64,000 bases of DNA from Cupriavidus sp. UYMMa02A (GCA_001725945.1 LRMT01000217.1:124001-188000); one strand, 5' to 3'. Positions 38,505-49,049 are shown, numbered from the stretch's first letter. Notes: generated from the letters alone by a model not told the origin. A program made the numbers and translations.

Positions 38505-38936
38505 TCACCGTTTCACTTCCGGCACCGTGACGGGGACGACCTCGGTGGCAAGGATCTTGTGGCTCGGGTCGGCCAGTTCGAGCCTCAGCTTGTGTGGACC
38601 AGGGGCAAGGCCCACCACGATGACGGGGTCCTCGCTGGTATGAGCCCAGGTGGCGGGACCGCTATCGACGGTCACATGCAGGTGGCCGATACGCGGAGAG
38701 AGCTCGACGGCCGTCTTGCCGAAAACTGGCATGACACGGAAATTCTCAGTCCGGAACTGCACAATCACCACACCCCGGGCCAGCGGTTCGGGCAGCGGCG
38801 GATAGGGGATCAGCTTCGGCGCCGGCTCAGATTGGAGCGGGAGAATTGCAGGCGGAGTCTGTGCGAGAGCACTTGCGCAGAGTGCCAGGCTGGCCGCGGT
38901 CAGGGAAAGTTGTCTGAGTAGGGATCGGGAGTTCAT
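38505..38936 (-). CDS. DUF6130 family exported protein
   Basis: The 143-residue protein starts at the ATG at 38936. A signal peptide (LLRQLSLTAASLALCASALA) is followed by a proline-rich linker. The core contains GHLHVTVDSGPATWAHTSED and PVIVVGLAPGPHKLRLELAD, a beta-sandwich-like pattern that I associate with DUF6130. These proteins are small, periplasmic and of unknown role. It is intact. It lies upstream of the truncated MarR gene on the same strand. Confidence 0.7.
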   Translation of the reverse strand: MNSRSLLRQLSLTAASLALCASALAQTPPAILPLQSEPAPKLIPYPPLPEPLARGVVIVQFRTENFRVMPVFGKTAVELSPRIGHLHVTVDSGPATWAHTSEDPVIVVGLAPGPHKLRLELADPSHKILATEVVPVTVPEVKR

Positions 38937-39350
38937 GATGTTGTCCTTCTTATCGCAGGAAAGTTGCTCGACGCGCGAATCCACCTGGCTTCTCGCGTAA
39001 GTACAGAGTAGACATGTAATGAGGGATGCGAGCGACTCGTTACCGCGACAGCATGACTGCCTGTGAGACGAAAGCTTGCCTCATGAAAGCCTCGGTCGTT
39101 AGTGGGCACGTGTATGGGAATGTATTGGAGAGGAAAGCGGAAACGGGGCCCTACAAAAGTAAGCCTCACCAGCAACAGGGCGGATACATGCCTGACCTTC
39201 AATGCTGCATATACAACGAGCTGGCTCTTGTAGTCCTCAAGGATCAAGGCCCACGAGGGCAGACCAATTGTTTTGACTAGTTCGCCGGTACTGTCCAGAC
39301 GTTGATTTCCCGGGGGCAAGTCATCCTGCGAGATGCCGCCTGAGTAGCTG
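38937..39350. other. intergenic region, no gene recognised
   Basis: About 410 bases lie between the DUF6130 start and the amidase stop. Short open frames have no family features. The promoter of the DUF6130 gene should lie in the left part. Confidence 0.5.
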
Positions 39351-40825
39351 CTACGTCGTCTCGTTGACGATTGACCCTGCCCATATTGGTGGCTGCTGTC
39401 CGCGCCAGGGACATACCACTTCCAATTGTGCAGCGAGACGGAACAGCGTGTCCTCACGTCCGAAGCCGGACATAAAATGCGATCCAATCGGCAGGCTTGT
39501 TTGCGGGTCGATGGACAGCGGTACCGACATTGCTGGCGTTCCGGTCACGTTCGAAAGCGCTGTAAACGGTGACTGACTGAAAACGTGGGCGATCCAGCCG
39601 AACCCATCGACGGATGTTTCTACCCGGTTGTAGTCGCCAATGCGAGGTGGGAGCGCAGGTAGTGTCGGCGTCAAGAGAATGTCGTAGTCTCCGAAGAACC
39701 GCCCCAGCGCTCGTGTGACCGTGTTTCGAGTTTGCAATGCCGACAGGAGGTCGACTGCGCCAATCTGGTTTCCGTACTGATAGAGCGCCAGCGTAGCAGG
39801 TTCGAGGTGGTTCTCGTCTACAGCCCGACTGGTGGCGGCGGCAATCCCGTTGATCCGGTACGCCGCGTTGGCGGCCCAGATTTGCGCGTTGCATTGCACA
39901 AAGGCGTCCCAGCTTACCCCGAGATCTGGCACGACTTCCTGAACACGATGACCCAGCGATTCCAGAATCCTGGCCACCTCGCTCAAGGCACTGGCAACCG
40001 CCGTGTCGGTGCGTGCGCCATTCCATGGATTCATCATGAACCCGATCTTCAGCGTTCCCGGCGGCTGCTGAATCTCCGAAAGGTAGCTGGCATTAGGCGG
40101 CGCAGTGTAGTAAGGTTCGCCAGCGCCGCCGCCGTGGATGCCATCAAGCAGCGCCGCACTGTCGCGTACTGATCGGCTCACGGCAAAATGCACGCCTAGA
40201 CCATTCCATACTTCATCGACAAAGGGACCATTGGACACTCGGCCCCTGGTTGGCTTCAGGCCGAATAGTCCGTTGAACGAGGCCGGCACCCTGATTGATC
40301 CGCCTCCGTCCGTCGCATGCGCAATGGGTACGATGCCGGCGGCAACCGCGGCGGCCGCACCGCCGCTCGAACCGCCCGCGCCATGCTGGAGGCTCCAGGG
40401 ATTCCTGGTCGGACCGTACAGCAAGGGTTCCGTCGTTGTGCTGATCGCCAGTTCCGGCATGGTTGTCCGTCCAAGCGTTATCAGTCCTGCCTGCCGGAAG
40501 CGCGTCATCACGTACGAGTCTTCCTTTGCGATGGTTCCCAGCGCCAGGCGACTGCACATCTCGCTCTTGCGTCCCTGCATTGCGACCCCGAGGTCTTGAG
40601 GAGAAACGGCACGCCGCCGAGCGGTCTCGGATCGGCGCTCATGATGCCGGCCGACTGTATCTCCACCTCTTCCGGCCAGTAGTCGAGCACAGCGTTTACC
40701 TTGGGATTGACTGCCTCGATGGCAGCCAAGGCGGCCTGTGCAACTTCCATTGCTGTCACCTGTCGTGTCGCGATGAGGTGATGCAAGCCCATGCCGTCAA
40801 GGGCAGCGTATTCGGCGAGCTTCAT
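39351..40825 (-). CDS. amidase signature family hydrolase (one frameshift)
   Basis: The minus-strand ATG at 40825 begins MKLAEYAALDGMGLHHLIAT. The frame drops near 40590, just after GGVPFLLK where the catalytic Lys belongs, and resumes as MQGRKSEMCSRLA. The amidase signature HGAGGSSGGAAAAVAAGIVP holds the cis-Ser and nucleophile Ser region, then HATDGGGSIRVPASFNGLFG and KPTRGRVSNGP. The restored length is about 491 residues, as usual. It hydrolyses an amide. It lies in a same-strand run with an MFS carrier and an M20 hydrolase, all divergent from an XRE-cupin regulator, so the run is probably one regulon. Confidence 0.9.
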
Positions 40826-41007
40826 TCGGATGTTCCTTTTCAGCGAGGCGACCACGGAAGGGAAGCGCTACGGGACGACCCGCGAATGGCGGACGGATTT
40901 TGACCTAAAGGCCACGCCGCCTGGATTGAACGGAGGCAACAAGAGACGTTCTACGCGCTGGTTATTGAGGGGCTACCGGCTAGGGCCATCCCTGGTCAAT
41001 GGGCGAT

Positions 41008-42359
41008 TCACTTCGCTCGATACATGCCAGCAGCAATGGTCGACTCCTTGAGAAGCGTGGCATCGGTCCTGGGCCTCAAGCGCAGGAGCAGGAAGATGAC
41101 GGCGCATGCCAACAACATTGCTGCCATCAGCAAGAAGCCGGGGTAGACACTGCCGGTCATGGATTTCGACCAACCGATGATGCTTGGGCCGAAGAAGCCA
41201 CCAGACAGGCCAATCGTGTTGATCAGGGCGATAGCTCCCGCCTGCGCATCTCCTTTTATATACTCGGCTGGAACGGCCCAGAAAACGATATTGGCCATCC
41301 ACATCATGCCGGTAGCCACGGCCATGCATGCCAGTGTCACTGCGAAATTACTATCGGCAAAGTAGAAGCCAATGAAGCAAAGACAGCTTATGAGAGCCGG
41401 TACGGCGACATGGTGTCGACGCTCCCGACGCTTATCGGAACTGCGGCCGCCGAAGAAGATCGCAAACGCAGCAGCCACATATGGAATGGCCGCATACCAT
41501 CCGAGTGCCTGTGTGCTGGTAACGCCAGTAGACTTGATGATGGTGGGCAGCCAGAAACTCAAGGCATAGATCGGCGCAATGATGCACAGATAGGCAGATG
41601 CCAGGACATACACCTTCGGATCACGCAATACATTAAGGAATGACTGGTGCCGCCGGTCTACAGGCGCAGTCGTTTCCGCAGCCAGCATGCGCTTTTCCGC
41701 CTCATTGAGCCATTTCGCATTGGACGGGCCATCGACGAGCAGGAAGTAGGCCGCGATGCCGAGCACAAGGGTAGGGGCGCCCTCGATGAGAAACATCCAT
41801 TGCCATCCGGCGAGATTGCCGGTGCCGGCGAAAGCCGTCATGATCCACGCGGACAGTGGGCCACCAACAATTCCGCTGAAAGGGCCAGCAAGCCAAACCA
41901 TCGAGATTGCCCCGGCAATGCGAGTGGGACCATACCAGCGCGACAGGTAGAAGAGCACCCCCGGCGCGAAGCCGGCCTCGAAACGCCCAGCAGAAAGCGC
42001 AAGGCGTAGAAGACAGGGACGCTGTTTACGAACACCATGCACATTGAGGTAATACCCCAGAGCACCATGATGCGGCTGAATGTGAGCCGAGCGCCAACCC
42101 TGGGTAAAAGCAGGTTGCTTGGCACCTCGAACAGGACATAGCCCACGAAGAATATCCCGGCCCCGATGCCATAGGCGGCGTCCGAGAAACCAAGGTCGCT
42201 CTGCATCTGAAGCTTTGCAAAACCTACGTTGACTCTGTCCAGGTAGGCGAACAGGAATCCGATGAACAGCAATGGCAGTAGACGCAGATCTATCTTTCGA
42301 TAGAGGGCCACACCGTCCGTCCCGCTCTCTGAAATACGGTCTTTCCGATGCACAGACAT
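41008..42359 (-). CDS. MFS transporter, anion:cation symporter (ACS) family (one frameshift)
   Basis: Translation starts near 42359 (ATG) or at the GTG at 42353, which is better spaced from AAGGAG. The first helix is LLPLLFIGFLFAYLDRVNVG, with the family's D-R-x-N-x-x-A-like motif. Other helices include GAGIFFVGYVLFEVPSNLLL and, after a frame drop near 41960, EAGFAPGVLFYLSRWYGPTR. The second half has WLPTIIKSTGVTSTQALGWY and GLSGGFFGPSIIGW. About 12 membrane segments and 450 residues fit ACS carriers of carboxylates and related anions (tartrate, phthalate, pantothenate types). It probably imports the substrate of the amidase or M20 hydrolase beside it. Confidence 0.88.
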
Positions 42360-42543
42360 CTCCTTTGGTTGGTATGTGCCTTGCCATGTGTGCGCACCGG
42401 CAGCAGGCGGTGTGGTCGAATTGATACTCGCTCCATTGGATGGCAAGTTCGCTTCATGTCTACCAGCACTTTCCGGTGGCGGTGCGTCCGATGGCTGCCC
42501 GTTTGCGGTGGGCCAAGGCGTGATGCGATAGTGGAAGTGCCAC

Positions 42544-43816
42544 TTATAGTTGTGTGGGCATGATCGCCAGCATGGCGTCACAGAGAACCTGGGCCCCGGC
42601 TGCGAGATCAACTTCGCGCGCGTTCTCGGCCTCGTTGTGGCTGACGCCTTTTTCGCATGGCACGAAGATCATTCCGGTGGGAATATGCTGCGCGGTGTAC
42701 TTGGCATCGTGGGTAGCGCCGGAAACGATGTCCAGGAATTTCATGGCCCGACCACCGGCGGCGTTGCGAACCGCTGCCACCACGCGATGATCAAACGTTA
42801 CTGGCGTGGACCTCAGCAGAACCCTCGCCGACACTGGGCAGCCTTCGACCTCGCCGGCGCAAAGTTGAAGGATCGTCTCATCGGTGCGCAGCAAGTAATC
42901 AGGGTCGGGATGGCGCAGATCGATATTGAACGTCACCCTTCCTGGCACGGTGTTGGGTGATCCCGGATAGACCTCCAGCCTTCCGACGGTGAAGCGCAGG
43001 ATATCCTCGGGGTCGTCTATCGCGGAGCGAATGCGTGCGATGAGCGTGGTGGCGGCCACCAATGCGTCTTTGCGATGCCGCAGAGGCGTTGTGCCCGCGT
43101 GTGCCTCGGCGCCTAGCAACTGGATTTCGTATGCATGAAGGCCTTGAATGCCGGTGACAACGCCGACGTCGCATGCTTGGCTCTCAAGTACTGGGCCCTG
43201 CTCGATGTGGGCCTCGATGTAGGCAAAGCCGCTCATGCCAAGCGGGCGCGTCTCCAGAATGGTAACTCTGCGAGCTGCGCCTTCAGCGCGCTTTGCACAT
43301 CGATGCTATTGACGTCCTTGATCGCTAATGCCTCGGCGAACGGCAGGCGCCGGCCGCCACCGCGGAGCCCATCGTAGGTGGAAGAAACCTTGAACCCTCC
43401 TCATTCATCCACACGATGAGTTCGAGCGGACGTTCGGTCTCGATGCCGTGGTCGTCGAGCGTCTCAAGTACTTCGAGCCCCGCGAGCACGCCATAGACGC
43501 CATCGAATCTGCCCCCGGTTGGTTGCGAATCGAGGTGAGAACCTGTCAGGACCGGGCTAAGGTCCGGGTTCTTTCCGGGGCGGCGGATAAATAGATTGCC
43601 GATTGGGTCGATCGAGGCTTGATAGCCTCGACTGGATGCCCATTGGAGCAATAGCATCCTGCCACGAGTGTCCTCCTCGGTTAGCGCCTGGCGGTTGACG
43701 CCGCCTTTGGCTGTGGCGCCGATCTCTGCCATGGCGCAAATATGTTCCCAGAGTCTCTGGCCGTTGATGCATGGGCCGATGGGAGTAAGTGAGCGGATCG
43801 GATTGGGGGCGTTCAT
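42544..43816 (-). CDS. M20 family hydrolase, N-carbamoyl-L-amino acid / allantoate amidohydrolase type (two frameshifts)
   Basis: From the ATG at 43816 the frame reads GVNRQALTEEDTRGRMLLLQ, VLTGSHLDSQPTGGRFDGVY (metal ligands His and Asp) and ELIVWMNEEGSRF (Glu ligands). The frame drops near 43375 (FAEALAIKDVNSIDV) and again near 43250. It then runs MSGFAYIEAHIEQGPVLESQ (metal His, lid domain) and IVSGATHDAKYTAQHIPTGM. The end, FVPCEKGVSHNEAENAREVD, supplies the last metal His. The restored length is about 424 residues. These enzymes hydrolyse N-carbamoyl groups in hydantoin, pyrimidine or ureide pathways using two metal ions. Confidence 0.9.
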
Positions 43817-43870
43817 CTGGCTGCCTGCCTGGTTTAGTTGCGAGCCAGTTTGCCCAGAGGATTTGCTTTA

Positions 43871-43887
43871 GTCAAGTACCTTGACTG
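43871..43887. promoter_or_regulatory. dyad AGTCAAG-TAC-CTTGACT, candidate operator
   Basis: Perfect 7-base arms around TAC lie 55 bases from the M20 start and 115 bases before the XRE-cupin start, inside their shared divergent control region. The right arm also contains TTGACT, a good -35 hexamer. It is a likely site for the XRE-cupin protein. Confidence 0.55.
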
Positions 43888-44001
43888 CTGGGAATCATCG
43901 TGTCATAAATAGTGATGCAAGGTCAACTTTCAGAGTGCTTGTCGACAAATGCGGTTATACTTCACATTTGGCGCTGGCTGAATATAACCATTGCGCAACT
44001 T

Positions 44002-44588
44002 ATGAAAAATATCGAATCAAATCAGGAAATTATCATTGGTGGCCGGCTGAAGCATGCCAGAATTAATCTCAAACTGAGTTTGCGTCAGCTAGCCGAAAAG
44101 GTCGGATGTACCGAAAGCTTCCTTTCGAAAGTCGAAAATAACAAAGTACGACCTTCACTTCCGATGATTCACAAGATCGCCGTGAATCTGGGAATCAGCG
44201 TTGCCAGGCTGTTTGCCGAAGAGGCGAATGGGTCCGGCGTTGTCACTGTGATGCCCGAGGGACAGCGGCAGGTTCTACGGACCGAACATAACGCTCGGGG
44301 GGCGGCGTCACTTTGGAGACTCTAGTTCCTAATCATCTATCCACGTTGTTAGAGGTAAATATTCACCATATACCAGCTGGCACCTCGTCCCAGGGGTATC
44401 TGGAACATCAGGGGGAGGAGATGGGGTATGTGTTGGAAGGAGAACTCGAGATCACCGTGGCGGGCCAGAAGACGATCGTGAAGAAAGGCGATTCTTTCTT
44501 CTTTCTTTCGCATCTCCCTCATGGCTACAGGAATATCGGATTGGTCGATGCCCGGGTGCTATGGGTTAATACTCCGCAAAGCTTCTAG
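44002..44588 (+). CDS. XRE-cupin transcriptional regulator (one frameshift)
   Basis: The ATG at 44002 is followed by a helix-turn-helix (GGRLKHARINLKLSLRQLAE, KVGCTESFLSKVENNKVRPS, MIHKIAVNLGISVARLF). The frame drops by one in a G7 run near 44300. The C-terminal cupin then reads LEVNIHHIPAGTSSQGYLEH, EMGYVLEGELEITVAGQKTI and GDSFFFLSHLPHGYRNIG. The restored length is about 195 residues, typical of PuuR-like XRE-cupin regulators, which sense small amines or carboxylates through the cupin. It is divergent from the M20-MFS-amidase run and probably controls it. Confidence 0.88.
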
Positions 44589-44765
44589 AACTCCTTCGCC
44601 CGGTAATTACCGGACGCACCGATGTGTCGCCATTGGCTGCTCGTTGGCAACCCGGCGCATAAGGCAGTCCAGGATTTGGGAAAGCCAATGCGAGGCACAA
44701 AGCATAGTTTAAAGGGGCAAAATGGGTGAATTCATGGTACTGCTGCACCCTGTCGGCTTGTGTGC

Positions 44766-44784
44766 TACTATGAAAAAGATAGTA
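44766..44784. promoter_or_regulatory. operator TACTAT-N7-ATAGTA before HxlR gene 1
   Basis: A perfect 6-base inverted repeat with a 7-base spacer ends 17 bases before the ATG of the HxlR gene at 44802. The same repeat with the same spacing lies before the second HxlR gene (48787-48805). Position and conservation suggest autoregulation. Confidence 0.7.
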
Positions 44785-44801
44785 ACTGGAGGGCCTGCCC
44801 G

Positions 44802-45373
44802 ATGGCTCGAACACAAGAGACGACACCCAGACCATTTGCCCCGTCGCCCGCTCCGTGGACGTCGTTGGCGACAAATGGACGATCCTGGTTTTGCGCGAGC
44901 TCTACATGGGCGCGACGCGCTTCGAGGAAATGCTTATTCAGTCGGAGGCCACGCCTCAGATGCTGGCCTCCCGTCTCAAGGCGTTGGAAGCCGATGGCAT
45001 GGTCGAGCGGCGGCCTTACAGCGAAAGACCGCTACGCTACGAGTACCATCTGACGAAGAAAGGCTGGGCATTCTATCCGGTGATTTATGCGCTGCGCGCC
45101 TGGGGCGAGACGTGGTGCAAGGAGAAGAACGAAGGACTCGCCGTGCGTTTTGTGCATCGAGCATGCGGCCATGACGTCGGCGTCGCAAGTTTCTGCCGGC
45201 ATTGCGGTGTTCCGGTCCAACGCAAGGATCTCGAAGCCGCGATCAGCAACCGCTTCGCTGACGAACGTGCTGCCCGGCTCGAGGCTTTCACTACCGCGCG
45301 GCGTGCTGCAACTGGCGCAAGGCGAGACACAACTGAGTGTCTGATGGTGCCTGACGACCAGCGGCGCGCTTGA
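44802..45373 (+). CDS. HxlR-family transcriptional regulator 1 (one frameshift)
   Basis: The ATG at 44802 gives MARTQETT. One lost base near 44828 restores ICPVARSVDVVGDKWTILVL, the HxlR start. The winged helix continues RELYMGATRFEEMLIQSEAT, PQMLASRLKALEADGMVERR and YEYHLTKKGWAFYPVIYALR. The C-terminal part has four Cys/His-type residues (HRACGHDVGVASFCRHCGVP) that could bind zinc, which many HxlR proteins lack. The restored length is about 190 residues. A paralogue lies at 48273-48770. HxlR proteins sense aldehydes, redox state or quinones; the flavoprotein gene that converges downstream is a possible target. Confidence 0.85.
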
Positions 45374-45549
45374 CGTCCATACCAGTTTGGCTTCCCACGT
45401 CATCGTCCTATCGTTACAGCGTGCTCGTGTTTCTCCCGGCGGAGCATCGACTGCTCCTTCGTGAGGATGGGATGGAAATAGCTTGATGATGCCGGATGGT
45501 GAATCGGGATTCAGCAGGAGAGGATGGACGGAGTCGAACGCCCGTACTT

Positions 45550-47244
45550 TTACATATCGGCTAGCACCTGATGCACCATGTGAACGACGATCGAACCCTC
45601 TCCGACCGCTGCCGCGACCCGTTTGACGTTTCCGGCCCGCGCGTCGCCTACCGCGAATACGCCGGGCAGGCTGGTTTCGAGCATGTAGGGCCGCCTCGCA
45701 AGTGGCCATGGCCTGGGTGGCGAGACGTCGTCCAGATCTGTCCCTGTCAAGACGAAGCCGTGCGGATCGAGTGACAGGCAGCCGGCAAGCCACCCGGTCT
45801 TTGGTGAGGCTCCCGTCATTACGAAGACATGCCGCACAGGTTGCGTCGTCACCTCGCCCGTGGTCTTGTCGCGCCAGGACACCTCTTCAAGATGGTCGTC
45901 ACCGCTCAAGCTCACGAGCTCACTGTTGAAATGAACCTGAATACGCGTGTTTTCTTCGATGCGATGGATCAGATAGCGCGACATCGTTGCCGAAAGCCCT
46001 GCTGACCTGACCAGCATCCGCACGCCCTTCGTGTTTTGGGCGAGAAACACAGCCGCCTGTCCCGCCGAGTTGCCGCCGCCGATAACGATCACCGGATCGC
46101 CGCTACACAGTTGGCCTTCCATGAACGTGGCGCTGTAGTAAATACCACGGCCGGTAAAGCGGGCGATGTTGGGCAACGCCGGCTGGTTATAGGCGGCCCC
46201 CGTCGCGAGCACGATCGAGCGGGCCGCTATCTGTTGGCCGTCGTCGAGCGCGATCCGGTAAGGCCACCCGTCGCAGTTTAGGCCCTCGACCGTACGTGCC
46301 ACCATGATCTTCGCGCCAAATTTTTCCGATTGCGCGATCGCGCTGTTCGCAAGCTCCTGACCAGACAGGCCAGTTGGAAAACCGAGGTAGTTTTCGATGC
46401 GTGAACTGGAGCCTGCCTGTCCGCCGGGTGCTGAGCGTTCGATGACCAGCACATCGAGGCCTTCGGATGCCGCATACACTGCCGAGGCGAGTCCTGCGAG
46501 ACCTGCGCCGACAATTACGATGTCGCGCACCTGCGACGCGTCGATATTCGAGTTGAAGCCCAGCACTTGTGCTACTTCCCGTATCGATGGGCTTCTGAGT
46601 ATCTGTTCCCCGTTGCAAACGACGATAGGGACGTCATCACTGGATACCCCGAAGCGGTCGAGCAATTCCTGGGAATTACGGTCGGTATCGAGATCCACAT
46701 ATGCGAACGGGTGTCCGTCGCGCGTCAGAAATTCTCGTAGAGCAAGCGTCTGCGCCGAATAGCGCGAGCCGAGCATGAGCACGTTGGTACGTCCGTGGCT
46801 GGACATGGAAAGGCGCCGCGCCAGGAACGTCCTCATGAAGATTTCGTTCAACTCCGCGTCCTTGCTGATCAGCGTTCGCAGGTTCTCAGCACTTAACTCC
46901 AGCAGGTACGACGCTTCGACGGCCTGACACCGATAGATGGAACGCCTGCCTGCAATCATCAGCAATTCGCCCGAAAACTGGCCCGGCTCATAAGTCGTCA
47001 CTGTATCTTCGACGCCACTAGCCAGCGAGACGATCCTGATCTTGCCCTCGATCACGACGTATACCGGCGGCGTGTCGTCGTTGGAGTTATAGAGCACAAC
47101 GCCTGCCGCCACCTGTCGCGGCTTCGTGAAGACGCGCACGCGTCGAGTTGAGATTCGGTGAGGATTGGAGCGTAAGCCATGACGACTTCGGGCCCGCTAG
47201 GCGAAGATGGATTCTGCGATGGAGTTGTTGTCGCCTTCGCTCAT
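45550..47244 (-). CDS. thioredoxin-reductase-like flavoprotein with N-terminal cyclic-nucleotide-binding domain (two frameshifts)
   Basis: I place the start at the minus-strand ATG at 47244 (MSEGDNNSIAESIFA), which follows GGAGGAG. Frame changes near 47200 and 47135 link it through MAYAPILTESQLDA to RVFTKPRQVAAGVVLYNSND. Domains in order are: a Crp-like fold (VYVVIEGKIRIVSLASG, GQFSGELLMIAGRRS), a glutaredoxin-like module (TNVLMLGSRYSAQTLALREF) and a TrxB-like domain. The TrxB part has the FAD site DIVIVGAGLAGLASAVYAAS, PGGQAGSSSRIENYLGFPTG, NADPH site PVIVIGGGNSAGQAAVFLAQ and FAVGDARAGNVKRVAAAVGE. The CxxC pair of true thioredoxin reductases is absent (YYSATFMEGQLCSG in its place). It is therefore probably a sensor or a reductase of another acceptor. 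Confidence 0.85.
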
Positions 47245-48272
47245 GTTCTCCTCCATCAGCAAGGATGCCGGCTCTGCCCACTACATTGCAATGGTAGGTC
47301 TCAGCCGAAGAACGCGCTAACAAAACGCTATAAATTGCTGCTAACAGGGTTGTCTTGCATCACTTAGCTGCGGCTCTCGCTTCCAGTTCGCCTCGGACAG
47401 ATGCCAGTGGATTTTCGGCGCCTGCAAGTCTGGCGCATCCTCGTCGCGCGTGAGTTACAGCGACAGATCGTCTGCGGGAAGGCGGCTGCCGGGACTTTCG
47501 ACTGAACAACGCCGACGGCAGTGACCGCTCCAAGGCAGATCGCCCGGCGAAACGAAAGTGGATGAGAATGCATTTTTGCAATTTCGACGTGTCTCAACAA
47601 TCCGTCGAGAATGCCGGTGCCGATCATCGAGGGCCAGAAATCTTGTGCGAACAGTTGGGGGAGGGCTCGGAGCAGGATCGTCTCTGATCGAGCCCTATGC
47701 GCAGGCCGCAGCTATGCATAGGTCGCGCAGGGGCGCGTCCTCAATCCTCAGCGGAAACTATGCGCAGGTCTGCACTGATTGATCGTGCCAGAATTCGCGC
47801 CTCCGCTGGACTCTATAAGGGGGCTACGATGGCGGCCCCGGTCAAGCATGCCCGTACAAGGTCATTACACTCCCGCCCGGCCACTACACCAGACCACTCC
47901 ATCGATATGTCGAGGCCAACTCTCGATGAAAAGAAGGCACTCGCACGAATGAAGTCTGCCGACACGACCTGCGCCGGCTCGGGCGCGAGAGACGCGTAGG
48001 CCGTTCCATGCGCATGGGGGGGGCGCTATGCAGAGCTTTGCATAGGGACCCCCAATGCGCCGTTCGAGAGTTCTTGCGCGAATGACCGGTCATTGGTAGA
48101 GCGGCCGTTCGTTTTGTCTCTTCTGAATACATCGTCGGACAATGACGGTGCGCTTCGCTCTCATATTTGCGGCGGCGCTCCACCGGCCGCAAGCAAATGC
48201 CCGTGCTGGTCGCAGCATGATCGCGCGTTGGCGTACTACTGAAGCGATCGCTCAAGGCGAGACATCGGAGTC
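47245..48272. other. about 1 kb without a recognisable gene
   Basis: Open frames here (for example 47364-47627 minus and 47697-47999 plus) show no family features or ribosome binding sites. The interval holds a perfect palindrome at 48081-48094 and a G8 run at 48016. It may be remnant DNA between two rearranged blocks. Confidence 0.5.
48081..48094. promoter_or_regulatory. perfect palindrome AATGACCGGTCATT
   Basis: A 14-base perfect palindrome of the TGACCGGTCA type used by many TetR-family repressors. No gene starts close on either side, so it may be a leftover operator of a lost operon. Confidence 0.5.
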
Positions 48273-48770
48273 CTATTTCCTCCTGGAGGCAGCGCGTCGT
48301 TCTGCACGCTCCGCCGCAAATTGGCTGCCAGGCGATGCATCCAGGTCCTCTCGCTCCACCGCGATCCCGCATTCCGGACACGCACCGGCGAGACCCACAT
48401 CGTGGCCGCACTCACGATGCACAAAGTGCATGGCGACTTCTTCGTGGTCGTCTTTGCACCATGTTTCTCCCCAGGCCCGCAATGCGTAGACAACGGGATG
48501 GAAAGCCCACGCCTTGCTGGTCAGACGGTACTCGTAGCGCAGTGGTTTCTCGCTGTACGGTTGACGCTCAACCATGCCATCCGCCTCGAGCGCCTTCAAT
48601 CGGGTAGCCAGCATCTGAGGCGTCGCGTTCGTCTGGATCTGCATCTCCTCAAAACGCGTTTCACCCATGTACAACTCCCGGAGCACCAGGACTGTCCAGC
48701 GGTCGCCGACGATATCCAGCGAGCGCGCCACCGGACACACTGTATTTGCCTTCTCCGTCACACGTGCCAC
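48273..48770 (-). CDS. HxlR-family transcriptional regulator 2
   Basis: This is an intact 165-residue protein from a GTG at 48770, six bases after GGAGA. It reads ANTVCPVARSLDIVGDRWTV, LVLRELYMGETRFEEMQIQT, NATPQMLATRLKALEADGMV and EYRLTSKAWAFHPVVYALRA. The C-terminal CGHDVGLAGACPECGIAVER could bind zinc. It is close to the HxlR protein at 44802. It is divergent from the isochorismatase operon starting at 49050, with a 279-base control region holding the TACTAT-N7-ATAGTA site, so it is the likely regulator of that operon. Confidence 0.92.
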   Translation of the reverse strand: MARVTEKANTVCPVARSLDIVGDRWTVLVLRELYMGETRFEEMQIQTNATPQMLATRLKALEADGMVERQPYSEKPLRYEYRLTSKAWAFHPVVYALRAWGETWCKDDHEEVAMHFVHRECGHDVGLAGACPECGIAVEREDLDASPGSQFAAERAERRAASRRK

Positions 48771-48786
48771 GACTGATCTCCATGGT

Positions 48787-48805
48787 TACTATTAATTTCA
48801 TAGTA
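48787..48805. promoter_or_regulatory. operator TACTAT-N7-ATAGTA before HxlR gene 2
   Basis: The same perfect inverted repeat and 7-base spacer as at 44766-44784, here 17 bases before the GTG start of the second HxlR gene. The spacer sequences differ (TAATTTC against GAAAAAG), so the arms are what is conserved. Confidence 0.7.
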
Positions 48806-48906
48806 TCACGGTGCGTGATCTCCCACATCCCTTTCAGATCGATCGGCAGACGGCTGCGACCAATTCGTCACCCAGAAGAAAAATCAGTCCTAAGCTTCTA
48901 TTTTTC

Positions 48907-48962
48907 TTGCAACTATGATTTTCATACCTATACTTCCTCCTACCGATATGTGAGGCGTCACA
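48907..48962 (+). promoter_or_regulatory. promoter and dyad of isochorismatase locus A
   Basis: TTGCAA (48907) and TATACT (48929) are separated by 16 bases, a plausible sigma-70 promoter. The dyad TGTGA-GGCG-TCACA follows at 48949-48962. The dyad is conserved in the other two copies (54805 and 62742), downstream of the -10 box, where a repressor would block transcription. Confidence 0.55.
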
Positions 48963-49049
48963 CATCAAGCGACCCACGCTACCCAAGCCGTGCGGCGCCA
49001 CTGCGAAACGCGACTTTGATCCCACCTACCTTCTGAATGGAGAACTGAA

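Noticed and set aside
47364-47627. 87-codon minus-strand frame in the gene-free kilobase
   Set aside because: It has no ribosome binding site, no family motifs and a composition like random high-GC sequence.
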